64,000 bases of DNA from Russula earlei (taxonomy: Eukaryota; Basidiomycota; Agaricomycetes; Russulales; Russulaceae), in NCBI GenBank assembly GCA_025769875.1, contig JAGFNK010000003.1:248001-312000 (forward strand), in the 5' to 3' direction. The notes under the pieces were generated by a model. The model was not told where the DNA came from, did no database searches, and saw only the letters and a list, made by a program, of their open reading frames with translations. Positions 11,764 through 23,782 of this stretch are shown piece by piece. Position 1 is the stretch's first letter, and each line of letters starts with the position of its first letter. A program made the position numbers and the translations under genes.

Positions 11764-14700
11764 TCATGTCCGAGCCCCCATCGCGCTCGTGCGCTCCAGG
11801 AGACCTTGTACTCTACGATTCAGGCGATCAGCTTGGGCCTTGCGCTCCAAAACATGATATGTAGGTGTCTTCTTTTTCGGCATCCATGGTTTGGCGTGGC
11901 CGTCGCCGTTCTTTGTCGCAGAGAGGTCTACAACACGTGGTGTTGACGAAAATTTGATGACCTCCCTATACAGCGCCTTCGTCTCCGTCGCCAGCGAACG
12001 AACCGAAGGCACTTTAAGATTGGACTCTGGGTCGGACTCATCTGTATCCGAAAGGCCAGACTCGTCCAACGGTGGCGTCGGGTATCGAGGGCTAGACGTC
12101 GGGACTGCGAGAGGTGGGAGCTCCGCAAGCTCCCGCAGTCCATCGTTACCTTTCAGATATGAATTCTCCATCCTCAGGAAGCGAACAGCTCCCCTGAAGC
12201 TTTCAAGCTGCTACGAGTTGAGAATACAATATGAACAGACAGGGACGGAAAGATACCTGTTCTAGGAGATGTGACGTCTCCAAGTTACCATCCACATGCA
12301 GGGCAATTTGTGATTGCGCAGCTGTTTGCCCGACGACTAGTACAAAATAAGCACGCAAGTTCCTAGTAAATGCAATCATCCTTACCTTTTTCGGAGGCGC
12401 TTGAAGCGGTTTTGAGCTTGGTGTTTTCTTCGGCCAGGGCATCGAACTCGGACTGTAACTGTTCCATGGCCTCGACGTAATACTTCTCCTGCTTTTGTGC
12501 TTTCCCTAACAGACCTTCCAGCTCGGTGACTGCCTCAGCTTGCTTCTTGGCTGCTTCCATACGGCGCTCCATTAACTCTATCTTCACAGCGGATTCTTGG
12601 ATATTCTGATCCTTGAATTTCAATGCGCGCGCAAGTCCCTGCATCTCCTCGCTCAACTGCGCGACTTTCCGCTCTGCCTCGACATTGACGGCCATAGCGG
12701 CCTTTACCTCATCGATACGAATAATCCACGGTGCCGTTCCAGCGACTGAATCTAGAATCAGATATGGTCCCCAAGTGAAGGTCAGCGGGCACACTTTTTA
12801 CGACGTTTTCGTGGTCCATCGTTTTGGGGAGTAGCGCGTTTGTTTGCGCAACGAGCTCGGAAATGGCTTTGCTGAGAGATGCCCATGAAGATGTGGTCTC
12901 CTTGCATATCTTTGCTACCGTCGATGAGGCTATGCTGTTGACAAGTGACAACACCTTGTCAAGCTGGAAGGAAGATTTGGAAGCACGGACTTCGTCGATA
13001 TGGGGCATCATTTGTTGGGCAAGCTGGCAAGAATCTCAGATGGAGCTACAGGGAATAAGTGGCTATCGACTAGCCTGGATTCCAAAGTTAACCATCTCGG
13101 AAACGATGCTGCAGAGCGCCTCAAGTTGCGGAACAAGATCGGCCTTCAATGCTGATGACTCATGAGCAAGTTCTTCAAATCGCTTCATCAATTTCCTTCA
13201 TTTCTGGATTAATACCTTCCACTTTATGGAGTAGAGGGACCCACCGGGCTACGACTTTGGCATTCTTGCATTGGTCGAGTGATTTCTGAATTGGCTCTAA
13301 GAAGCTCCTTTCAGGATCCACACCATCGAGATCACAGACGACGTCTAGTATTACCGTGTGGTCAGCAAGATCACGACAAGTTGGGGAAAAAAAAATTACC
13401 CTCGTCATTCAAAATGGTTTCGACAGCTGTTTTCGTCAACCCCATTGAGGACGCATATACATCCAATTCATGGTCTAATGATAGTACAAGGCCATATTCA
13501 CGTTCGCCAAGATCGAAATTGAAGGCCGTGAAATAAGTCTCCGCCAAGTGGTTGAACTGTGCCTGGATCCTGACACAGCCAGTTAAAATGAGATGCCGCC
13601 AACAGGGCAGGACCGAACATACTTATTAATATCACTTGTACACTCCATTTCTCGGAATTCGTCACGTCTCAACAAGTCGACGTGCATGTCGATTCGCTTT
13701 TCTAATGGTGCGATTTCCTGGAAAAGCCTACCGATGTTTAAGAAGGACTCTACATCGCAACAGCGAAGGATGGCTATGAAACGTTTGCAAAGTGTCGAGA
13801 GCACTGCGATTGCACCCCTCATCTAAATGCATCATTAATGGTCACATCCCACTCGGCACAGACAAGGGAATGCTACCTCACAAACACCAACTAGGGTCTC
13901 AGAGACTGAACCATTGAGCGATTCAGGGAGATTGTGAGCCTGGGCGGTGATCATATTGATGAGATCTGTTTTCGAGGCCATTCTCTGGAAAAAGAGATAG
14001 CATCTTGTTGCATCGACGTCCGTTTCGACGTAGATTTGAGGTAGATATGGCTGAAGTAGTTTGTAGTCAACAAATCGTTCAAAACTCCATAAACATTACC
14101 TGAATGATATCAAGCATCTCTTTGAACTCATTCGCTTCAATCCTCTTAAGTTCGTGGTCGATGATCCTGGCCTGGGTTCTGGAAGCTGCCGATTGCAATT
14201 TGAGATTCAAGGACATGATAGCAGCCGTTTGCGACGCTGCCGCAGCCGACTCGTTTTGCGCGTTTTGCGATTCCGAACGAAGCACCTCGAGCTCACTAAC
14301 AAATTCGTCACGCATCCATCATATCTGAAACGCAATCGTCACAGACCTTTCGAGCTGGACGACAAGTTCGCGAAACCGACTAATCGTTCGCTCCATGTCC
14401 TGACAAGCTTCTTCTAGCGCCTCAATTCTTTGTTGCCGTTCCGCCAGTTGAACGTCTTTCTCGTCTACATCATAGCGACTGCATTGGTCATATGCAATCC
14501 GGTGGATGAGGCAATGCGTACTGATCTCGTCCTGCATCGCCCTCTCGGTCTCAACGTGATTCTCCTCCAACTCTTCACCAAGTTCCTTAAGAGCTTCCAA
14601 GTCTTCAATCGTAACCCTCATTTCCTCGATTTTCTGTGCAAAAGCAGATAAGATTGTTCGTTCGTTCGTTCGTTCTCAGCGTTGTTCTTACCTCTCCCAG

Positions 14701-16395
14701 CGTGAGGGTTCGTTCTGTCAGCTGCACGACCATCTCCTCTGCCCCAAGTGCGTCATCTAGCTGGATTTTGAGATCCTCGATTTGGGTCTCAGCATTTGTG
14801 AGCTTGATGAGAGTCGATTCGAGTTGAGCTCATTGGATTTGAGTTTACGAGTCGTATGCGGACAACATAGGATGCTTACTCGACAAATCTTCGACATTCA
14901 TCACGTCCTTTTCCATGTCGGCTATCCGCCTGCGCTGTTCCTGCTCAGTGTCCTGGCTTACATCGCGAAGACTAATCGGGGTTGTGAGACGACGGATCTG
15001 CAAAGTACTGAGGTAGCTCTTACCGGATCAGTGCCTCCTTTAGGCGAGCGTTCTGTTTCTCTAATTGGATGTAAGCTATAGAACCGGTCACGCTCGATCC
15101 ACCCCCTTCTGCCGCTTCGAGCAAGTCAGTTTCGCGAGGTGGAAACAAACTATAGCCCACTCACATGCACCCTCCTTTATGAACTCAAGCTCAACTTCAA
15201 CAACGGCCAACTTCTCCTTCAGTTCCTCTAGTTCAGCCTCAGCGGCCTCAGCACGTTCTTCCGCAACCTCCTTGTCCAGCATGGTTATCTCAAGCTGCTC
15301 TAATGTATCAAGATTTCGCGTCTCGGCAAGTTCGGAAAGCTGCCGAGCATCTGCCAGCTCTCTGCGCCCAGCGATGAGCTCCGTTTGCTGCTGCATGAGC
15401 TTGGCTTGAAGTTTAGGTCTTAGAGAAACAAATGTCTCAGCCTCGCTGAGCTTGGTCTCAAGTTCTTTCATATGTCGGGCGTCGTCAGCGCGCTTGACCT
15501 CTAGAACACGAACTTTGGCTCTAAGTTCTTGTAGTTCCTCGTCATTCACACCTAACTTCATGACTGTTGGGACGGAAACTTAGGCCTGGAGATCCACTCA
15601 CCGGTTCTCTTGACTCTGAGAGCGATTCTGAGGGTGAGTGTGTTGTAGGAGGGAGAAGACCGGAAGCAATTACGAGGGTAGAGGCATGAGAATTACTTGA
15701 CAGCACACGATCTCGCTGCTGTTGGGCGGGAGAAGATGTTTGCCTGAGTTGCGGAGTCCGTATGAGCGGTGCAGAATCGGGGGAGTCAGTGCGAGAGGAG
15801 CCCAACGGCCCACCGATAGACAGATTGCCTTCATTCATGGATGGGCGTCTCGGGGGTACGCTGGTCTTCCGTAAAGCACTTTGCTGCTGAGCAGATGGGA
15901 TCGGACTACGCTTTGTGGGAGAGGGAGGGGCAAGTCTTGTACCACCACGTGTGCTCTGACCGAGTCCGGGCTTGGAAGGGCTCGAGGCACGGGGAGAAGG
16001 AGGGGGAATGGAGCGAGAGGATGATACTCGCGACAGGCCGGTGCTAGACGTTCGTGAATGGCCTTGGATTGGCCGCACTATCGGCTGCGAACTTGGCTGT
16101 AAGTATGATTCATGCCAGCGCAAGAGGGAAGGGTGAGGCTCACGTTGCCCGAAGGTGATGAATCTTGGACGATCTTAACCTGGCTAGGTTTCACGAAGAC
16201 ACCATGGTTTTTCTGACAGGAGAAGTATGAGATTCCTTGTACGGAGCCATCATTCTTTCCGACAGGTTCGGAAAGTTCAATGCCAACCCATTTGCCTGGA
16301 GAGAAGGAGGTCGTGCCACAAAAGCGAACGACTCCGCGACCGAGGGGAATGTCAACAATAGCGCCAACAGGGATATCGACGGGGAGTGAGGCCAT
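11764..16395 (-). CDS. dynactin large subunit p150 (CAP-Gly protein)
   Basis: Large subunit of dynactin, the cofactor that links dynein to cargo and microtubules. Roughly 1,200 aa in about 18 exons. Order: CAP-Gly domain in the first 75 residues, with GKNDGSVQG binding motif and SPGKWVGIELSEP; a Ser/Pro/Arg-rich basic linker (about 85-255) suited to microtubule contact; a long Glu/Lys/Ala coiled coil (EVAEERAEAAEAELEELKE); the dynactin-specific middle (FNFDLGEREYGLVLSLDHEL); a second coiled coil; and a C-terminal MENSYLKG segment. The start is the ATG before ASLPVDIPVG; an in-frame upstream ATG at 16434 is possible. Near 13187 the frame changes between EMKEIDE and RFEELAHES: either a poor 40-base intron or one extra base. 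Otherwise all junctions are canonical. Confidence 0.92.
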
Positions 16396-16559
16396 CAATG
16401 AAGAACCGTGATTGACACGGTCGCGGAACACCACGAAACTCGAAGGAGAGGGCGTTGCGGAGTTCTCATTCGGTTCGGAACCTGAGCTGCTTCCCTCCGT
16501 CCCTCCACACGCTTCGCAGTGGTCTTTCGCCTCAGCAACCGCTTTCCAGCGTTTACATC
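16396..16559. promoter_or_regulatory. 164-bp divergent promoter, dynactin p150 / Kog1
   Basis: Start codons of the two divergent genes are 164 bases apart. No TATA box is seen; the segment is rich in CTTCCCTCCGTCCCTCC-like pyrimidine stretches on the Kog1 side, a common fungal promoter composition. Confidence 0.5.
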
Positions 16560-19500
16560 ATGCACGCAGGAAGGCAAAACGGACATCTAAATGGTGCGTA
16601 TCTTCGCCTACCTGCTGCCTCTCGTTCACGGTGTTCCTGCGCTTCCAGCCGTCGGCGCCTCATTCAGGCAGAGCCACGGCTCGGACACGGACACAGAACG
16701 CGGAGGCAGGTATTTCTACACCACATCCTCCGAACCTTCGTCCGCGCAGACCAACCCAGACAACGGCCGTGCCGGCAGCTCAGAACCTGACGGGAGGGCA
16801 AATGGCTCAGTGGGCACTGCCCCTGACCCGATTCCCATCATCCCGTATTGGTCCGCTAAGCGTCATCTAACCTGCGGAAACCCCACGCCTCCTCCATCTT
16901 GGGCGCCGAAAATGTCTCCCTGGAGGTCCTCTCCAGGAAAGCTCAAGACCGCGAACGCCGCATTAGTCCTATGTCTCAACATAGACGTTGATCCCCCAGA
17001 CATCGTCAAGACAAATCCGTGCGCGGTGCTCGAGTGCTGGGTAGATCCACATACTATGCCTTCTCATAAGGCCCTTGAGGTCATCGGAACAAACCTGCAG
17101 CATCAATTCGAGGGTCTGAGTCCAAAGTTATCCTACAAGCCGATTTTAGACCCTTCATATGAGGATCTGCGTCGCTTCTGTGCAACTCTAAGGAGGCAAG
17201 CTAAAGAGGACACCGTCCTCTTTTACTATAATGGCCATGGTGTCCCCAAACCAACTGCCAGTGGCGAATTATGGTGCTTCAACAGAAATTATACACAGTA
17301 CATACCAGTTTCCTTGGCCGAAGTTCAGCATTGGCTCAGTACCCCTTGCGTATACATCTGGGATTGCTCGGCAGCCGGAAATCTGTTACTCAATTTTAAT
17401 ATCTATGCGCAGAGACGTGATAATGAGAACGCTAGTCGACCGGAAAGTACACCGCCCTTTTCCGAGTCAATACAGCTTGCTGCATGCGCCGCGAACGAAC
17501 AGCTACCTTCCTGCCCAGAACTCCCAGCCGATCTCTTCACCTCTTGCCTCACATCACCTATTGATATTGCTCTGCGATACTTTGTGATGCACAACCAGCT
17601 CCCGAATAACATCACCGCAGATATGGTCATGCAAGTCCCCGGAGACCTCAAGGACAGGCGCACACCACTCGGAGAGCTTAACTGGATATTCACCGCTATC
17701 ACCGACACCATTGCGTGGACCTCATTCTCAAGAGAACTCTTCACTCGACTCTATCGGTCGGACCTCCTGATCGCCTCACTTTTTAGGAACTTCCTTCTGG
17801 CTGAGCGCATTATGAAGAATTACCACTGCACACCCCATACTTCGCCTTCTTTACCTCCCACGAACACTCACCCATTGTGGGCGGCATGGGACCTCGCCGT
17901 TGATTCCTGCTTGCGCCAGCTCCCAGAGTTGCTCAAGCATACGGATACGAGCATGCTTGGTATGGCTATGGGCAGCGCATCTATCAGGGCTCGAAGGCAG
18001 GCGCAGGCGCAGGCCGCTGCGCCCCGACAGGATAAGCTGGGTCATGGAGAAAAGCCATATACATACATTCCTAGCCGCTTCTTTGCAGATCAACTGACCG
18101 CATTCGAGGTGTGGATTTCTCGTGGAGGTTCTGCCTTGACAAAACGCGGACCCCTATCACTACCGCTACAAAACGATATGCCCGAAGCCGAGGACGATCC
18201 AACGGTTGGCAGCTTGGGATCTTCGGTCACTTCAACTAAGCAGGACCACCATCTCGTTCCTCGGAAGCCACCAGAGCAGTTGCCTATCGTCCTCCAGGTT
18301 CTGCTGTCTCAGCCCCATCGTCTGAGAGCTCTCGTCCTTCTCTCTCAATTTGTCGATCTTGGTCCGTGGGCCGTTCACCTCGCTCTTGCCTATCGGAATC
18401 TTCCCGTATATCTCAAAGTTACTCCAAGCAGGCGGCCAAGACCTGCGGCCAGTCCTGATATTCATCTGGTCACGCATACTTGCTGTTGACCCTTCGTGCC
18501 AGGTAGACCTCTTCAGCAACGGGGGTTATAAATACTTCGCAAATATTCTTGCTGTTCACGACGATTCTCAACACCTCAGTATTCCTAATGGTTCAGAACA
18601 TAAGGCGATGTGCGCATTCGTTTTGGCAGCTATCGCCCGTGACTACCCGCACGGTCAGAACGCGTGTTGGCGTGAGAAGGTGTTTCATTCCTGCTTCGAA
18701 CGTTTGGACGAAGGCGACTTCCTGTTGCGACAATGGTCTGCCTTGTGTATTGGCCAAATGTGGGACAGAAATGATGATATCAAGATCTTCGGTGTGGACA
18801 ACGGAACTCAGGACAAATTCATATCCCTTTTAACGGATGATTCACCGGAAGTCCGCACCGCTGTGCTTTTCGCGCTGGGCACCTTCATGGGGGCGTCTGG
18901 ATCAGGAAACCCGACAAAAACTGGTGGCGGAGGGACGGGGACCATGCATCATCTAGAGGAGCGAGTTCACTTTCGAATGGAAGTGGCCGTCGTCACAGGA
19001 AGCGCATTAGCGATTAAGGAAGATGCCAGTCCTATGGTACGAAAAGAGCTCTTGATTCTTATCAGCTGTCTTGTCAAGGAATGGCGGGGACATTTCGTTG
19101 TTTGTGCCTGGGTTTACTGGGAAGAAGACCGGAGATGGAGGCTCAGTACTACTACCGAATACCGCGACGAGGACGTGACCAGCCAGGCTATCTCGGAATG
19201 GTTGGATAGCTTCGGAGATGAGGAAGTTCGTGAAGAGAATCGGGTAATTTTGTCGTCGTTCTTCACGATATTCTCCGTCCTTCTCGAGCTCTCTGTGGAC
19301 CCGTATCACGAAGTGGCCACAAATGCCCAAACTATTGTCGATTACATCATGGCACTTCTCCTTGAGTCTCCGTTTACTCAACTGGAATCCGGCTCGCTCC
19401 ACCAGCTACCTCCTGAGCGTGGGGCCGCAGGTATTCGATCTCGGCGATCTTCCGTCACATCTTCGCCGACTTCCATGACTCGTTCTTCATCACCGATCGT

Positions 19501-21710
19501 TTCCCGCCCTCCCGTCCCCCGCAACGACACCATGACTAGCACGATATCATCTGGGGTGAGCAACACTCTGAAACGTACATCATCTTTTGCAAACGCTCTC
19601 AAAAACTTGGCCGGAGGCATCGCATTTCCATCCATCGAAGATGGTCGTTCTTCACCCCATCGCGCATCACATGCTCACGCATCCTTGATCCTTTCCTTCG
19701 AGAAAATGGGCGTGTCACGGCCTCCATCCCCAAACCTCAATTTCGCGCAATATGCATCCCCATACTCCCGTCCCGCATCGCCGCAAGTTCCGACATCATC
19801 AAAGAGTGCTCCGGTCTCGCCAACGACCTCGGCTCGGCATTCGGCAGAGGATCGTCCACATCCTCCGACAGATTTCCTACCCTCTGATGTGATGGAGGCA
19901 CTGATGGAGGAAGATATGGAGCGCCTGCGCGCTCGACGAAGAGTCGCGCACAGCACAAGAGGACGTAATGCCGTACCTCATAGCCCAGCGGACAGCACCT
20001 TTTCCAGTGACTCGGCAGGAAGTAGTATTATCCTTGGCTTGGGGACAGGCGCGGGCATACGTGATATCCTGCCATTAAAGAGTTGCTTCTTCGATTGGTG
20101 CTGCGAGTATTTCAAGGAGCCGCAGATGCGGGTGAGCGACAATTCAATTATGCCTGTCCCGTGTTGAGCATTCGGTCCCTGCAGCAAGCCGAAGCCGATG
20201 AGCCAGGGAGCTTGGAGTACAATTATCAAGCCTGGCGACACCAACGCAACGAACAAGTGCTCTCTGAGACCCGGAACCAAGCAGAGATCGCCTGTTCGTG
20301 TCCCCCTTCTTTACCACCGATTAGATATTGATAGTATCGTAGTCAATCGCCCTTGGGACAAGGCAGTGACCACACTGCAGATTCAAAGTGTCCCGCTATC
20401 AATAGCATTCCATGCATACGACCCACACGTCGCTATCGCAAACGAGACGGACACTATCAGGTCTGTATCAGTTATTCGAGTGACATATCGTGGATGGTGA
20501 CTCGGAGTATGTTAGCGTATGGGACTGGTCGCGGCGGCGGCAGTTGTCCCGATTTCCTAACGGCAATCCCAAGAAGGCGACCATCACATCGCTTCAGATT
20601 ATCAACCAAGATGTCGGCGGCATGTTGCTTGCAGGCTCTGGTAACTTACTACTTCTCTGGCCCTCTCCGTAGTGTCATTAACATTCACTCCGTGTTCAGC
20701 TGACGGCATGATTCGACTCTACCGTAATTATGACCCTGCGACGAGTAGCTCTGAAGTTCAGATGGTGAGCGCGTTCCGCGGGCTGAGCGAGATCATTAGC
20801 ATGCGTCGTGGGACTGGCGTGATAGTGGATTGGAAACAAGCCGGAGGCTTCTTACTCATTGGAGGTGACTCGCGCATTATCAGAGTTTGGGACGCCCATA
20901 CAGAAGCTCAGCTACTCGTACGTGTATATGGGACCCTTTTCGTGATCTCAAACCCACGGAATTTCGCACAGGACCTTGAGACGAATTCTGATAGTCCGGT
21001 TACGGCAATTGCCTCCGAGCGAGGCCCGTCCTCCGTTTTGCTCGCCAGCTTTGCCGATGGCGTTATCAAAGTATTCGATCGACGTTTGGAAGAGGAAGAC
21101 GCCGTTGTGCGATCATTCAACGAGCACACCAACTGGGTCCAGAACGTTCGCTGGCAACCCCACTTCGGAAACCAGTTCCTGTCAGCGAGGTCAGTGTCTG
21201 TTCCCAGCAGCTATCTGGTCCACGTCTAAGGTATTACTTCAGTATGAATGGCGAAGTCAAACTATGGGACATTCGTGGCTCCGATCGAGCTGTAGAGACA
21301 TGGGAAGTTTTCCCCGGAGGACTGGCAGCTTTCGATGTTCATGCGCAATGTGGAGTTTTTGGAGTGTATTGGCCTTCATCTACCTCAATATCTGTTACGA
21401 TACTCATTAGGTTCTTCAGGCTTTCTGCGCTGTCCTCTTCGAACTGGCGGACTCAGCGTGCTGTTGTTCATTCAATATCTCACTCGACTATCCTCCCTAC
21501 CGTGAGTATGAACACGGGCTTGACGGCGTCCCCGACCCGGGGGTTCCCATCTCAGTCTATACCACGATCGAGTTCCCTTGCATTTCACCCAACTGAGATG
21601 TTGTATGGGGTTGGTAGCCCCGACGGCAATGGTGCGTATTAGGTGCTCAATAGGAAGCAAATCATTTACGCAGCTGCATAGTACGCATCTATGGCTCCAA
21701 TTTGATGTGA
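16560..21710 (+). CDS. KOG1: Kog1/Raptor, TORC1 substrate-recruiting subunit
   Basis: Scaffold of TORC1 that presents substrates to Tor kinase, on the vacuole surface. Exons: 16560-16593, 16649-20131, 20185-20293, 20343-20464, 20508-20640, 20700-20917, 20972-21189, 21243-21365, 21420-21631, 21682-21710; about 1,559 aa. Order: Raptor N-terminal conserved, caspase-like domain (FYYNGHGVPKPTASGE and YIWDCSAAG, the His and Cys equivalents), armadillo/HEAT region (CQVDLFSNGGYKYF, LDEGDFLLRQW), a low-complexity Ser/Pro linker near 19,400-20,000, then FFDWCCEYFKEPQM and seven-blade WD repeats (SVWDW, IRVWDAHTE, VKLWDIRG), ending PDGNVRIYGS. The start lies in a 34-base first exon. Oddity: at 18391 one extra T separates AVHLALA from IGIFPYISKLLQ, both conserved; removing it makes the first two exons sum to 3516 (1172 codons). 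Confidence 0.94.
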
Positions 21711-22002
21711 ACTACCCGACTGGACCGAAAGTTGATTGTAGATTAGATGCGTGGCGCATGGTACATCTTAAAATCTCTGTGGTCCACTTTATGGATAGTA
21801 TACGAGTCTCTATTGTCATACCTACTAATGTTATTGCGTTAATTCTCCTTATGTTCGAGTCCGAGGTGGTCATGATGTTTTTCCTTTCTCGTCGTTGAGC
21901 GCGCGCAGGGTCTGCGCGTCACGGAGTTGAATTCTATTTCCTTGGTCGTCAGGCACTGACAGGGACGATAAGTCAACCATCCCCGTATTCGAGATCAACA
22001 TC

Positions 22003-22571
22003 ATGCCTACAAATGCTGAAGAGAGCCACCCTCCACAAAGTGTCCCCGAAGACACTGAGGAAGCAGAGGTCGAGGAAAGCGACGAGTACGACACCGAGGT
22101 AGGTGGTGGTGGTGACATATACCCCCTTCTGGCCGACAACATGTGTTATAGGATGATGAGGATTATAACGCAGAGGCCCCTCGGTACGATGAGGATGATG
22201 AGATCGAGGATGATGAGGGAGAAGCGAATGGGGTGAGTGCTACCCCTTGTCGCATAAATATCCCATATACTAAGCACTTCGATTCATAGCAAACAACTAA
22301 AAGGAATCTGACAGCCCTACTCCTGGGAGGCAGAGCGGTAAGTGGTTGGCGTGTTTTACCGTTTATTCCGATTTCGAACTGTGGTTGGAAGGGCGCGGGT
22401 CATGATGACGACGATGAAGACGACGATGACGAATATGATTCAGACGATGTCGACGGTGAGGGTGATGGAAAAGACGCGTCCGCTGGGAGCCCTGTGAAAC
22501 GTACCAGGGATCCAGAGGAGGAAGAGGAGGAAGAGGAAGGGGGACAGGAAGCGAAGAAGGTCAAAGTATAG
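22003..22571 (+). CDS. small acidic nuclear-type protein
   Basis: Unrecognised family; 134 aa from exons 22003-22098, 22152-22232, 22290-22337 and 22392-22571 (sum 405). Almost half the residues are Asp or Glu, in two blocks (around residues 15-60 and 80-125), separated by a short neutral patch with TALLLGG. The C-terminus carries basic clusters (VKRTR and AKKVKV) that look like nuclear localisation signals around a run of eight Glu. Composition resembles histone chaperones and other acidic nuclear proteins, but no specific family motif is visible. It lies downstream of Kog1 in the same direction. Confidence 0.7.
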
Positions 22572-22819
22572 AACAGAACTCAGCCTTGTTTGTGCTCGAC
22601 CGGTTAAAATTATTATAACATTGCTCCTTGCAACTAGGACATACAAGTGTCGAGACCATCGTTACGGAAGTCGTGATATGGTTGCTTGCGAAACGCTCTA
22701 TCGTAATATACGGGTACAGGGATACCTGGTCGGACCACATACAAGGACGTAAATTAGACGCCGAGCACTCTGCCAGGGAAAAAGAAATTCACGGTTCGTT
22801 TTCGATTAAACATATATGC

Positions 22820-23581
22820 TCACGGCACCACCATCTCCTCCTTCCAGTGTTCTCCCTCAAGGGTAAAGAACGTTCTGCAATTTGGTACGATGGACATCTG
22901 CAGCCAGTCGACATAGAATGGCTCGATAACGATGATGGCGTAGTTGCTGAGGGCAAGCTCAGCCAGCGCCTTCTCTTTCTCCGTCTTTGCTTCGCTCGGC
23001 TTTGGCACCTTGACAGGCCAGTCGTTCGCCTCGTCGCACCCGCCCTCTAGGACACTGCCGGGGGCAGGGCGACACCATGTGGCGCGCATGCGCTCACTAA
23101 CGGCATCGAACAACGCCCGTCGCTGTTGCTCCCAGTCAAAGCCGAGAGCCTCGAGAGCCTTTATCCCCGCGCAGTCGGGGGCAGCACGATGAGGTGGAAG
23201 AGAATGGCCGGGACGTCCCGGCGCGGCGAAAACGCGAGCGCGCCCGGAAACTCTGAATTGGTCTTCGGTGGCGCTGATCCACCAGGCGAGCTCGACTGTG
23301 TCCGCGTTAGCTATCTGCTCGATCTTCCGAGTACGAACGTCGGTTGACGTGATTAATAGGGGGTGTGCGGGGTTGGATGGCGGCATGAGGAAGGCACGAT
23401 GAATTTGCGAGCGGACATGAGGCCTACCTGCCTCATCGACAGTGGCTAATTGGAACACTATACAATAGAACCTCGACTGAGGAGAGAACATGACAAGGTG
23501 ATGATACTCCTCACGGCTCGAATTCTCATTCTGTGTGACGGCTTGTTCAAGCCTAGTGAACCAGCGTGGAGCCCGAGACAT
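22820..23581 (-). CDS. FMN-binding pyridoxamine-phosphate-oxidase-like protein (Alr4036 type)
   Basis: Likely binds FMN in a split-barrel fold; substrate unknown (general flavin oxidoreductase or pyridoxamine-phosphate-oxidase relative). 234 aa. One 57-base intron (GTGAGG...TATAG, about 23505-23449) is inferred because it joins MSRAPRWFTRLEQAV with the conserved LFQLATVDEAGRPHVRS; it is a multiple of three, so an unspliced frame also stays open. Further features: HRAFLMPPSN, TDVRTRKIEQI, VELAWWISATEDQFRVSGRA, and the terminal WLQMSIVPNCRTFF. The start is chosen at MSRAPRW; in-frame upstream codons give an unlikely hydrophobic leader. It is divergent from the CorA-like gene. Confidence 0.85.
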   Translation of the reverse strand: MSRAPRWFTRLEQAVTQNENSSREEYHHLVMFSPQSRFYCIVFQLATVDEAGRPHVRSQIHRAFLMPPSNPAHPLLITSTDVRTRKIEQIANADTVELAWWISATEDQFRVSGRARVFAAPGRPGHSLPPHRAAPDCAGIKALEALGFDWEQQRRALFDAVSERMRATWCRPAPGSVLEGGCDEANDWPVKVPKPSEAKTEKEKALAELALSNYAIIVIEPFYVDWLQMSIVPNCRTFFTLEGEHWKEEMVVP

Positions 23582-23782
23582 AGAGTACAGTATGAGCGTC
23601 GTTATTAAGAGTATCTCTATGGCACGTGTTGCCACCGCCTTCATACATAGAATATAGATGATTTGCAAAAATGCCTAGAGACGTGCCATCCTGTCTCCAC
23701 ATGCCGTGTTCCTGGCAATCTGGCCATCGTCGCTTAGCTTGACTCCATCTCGTCGCTCTCACTTTTTTTTGTCTACGTTGCA
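23582..23782. promoter_or_regulatory. 201-bp divergent promoter, PNPOx-like / CorA-like
   Basis: Divergent start codons 201 bases apart. A T-run (CACTTTTTTTTGTC) lies 15-25 bases upstream of the CorA-like ATG. No further motif is identified. Confidence 0.45.

Noticed and set aside
15841..16047. Plus-strand ORFs antisense to dynactin, and similar long shadows (9273-9626, 57523-57875)
   Set aside because: They overlap well-supported coding exons in another frame and show no family or splice structure of their own.
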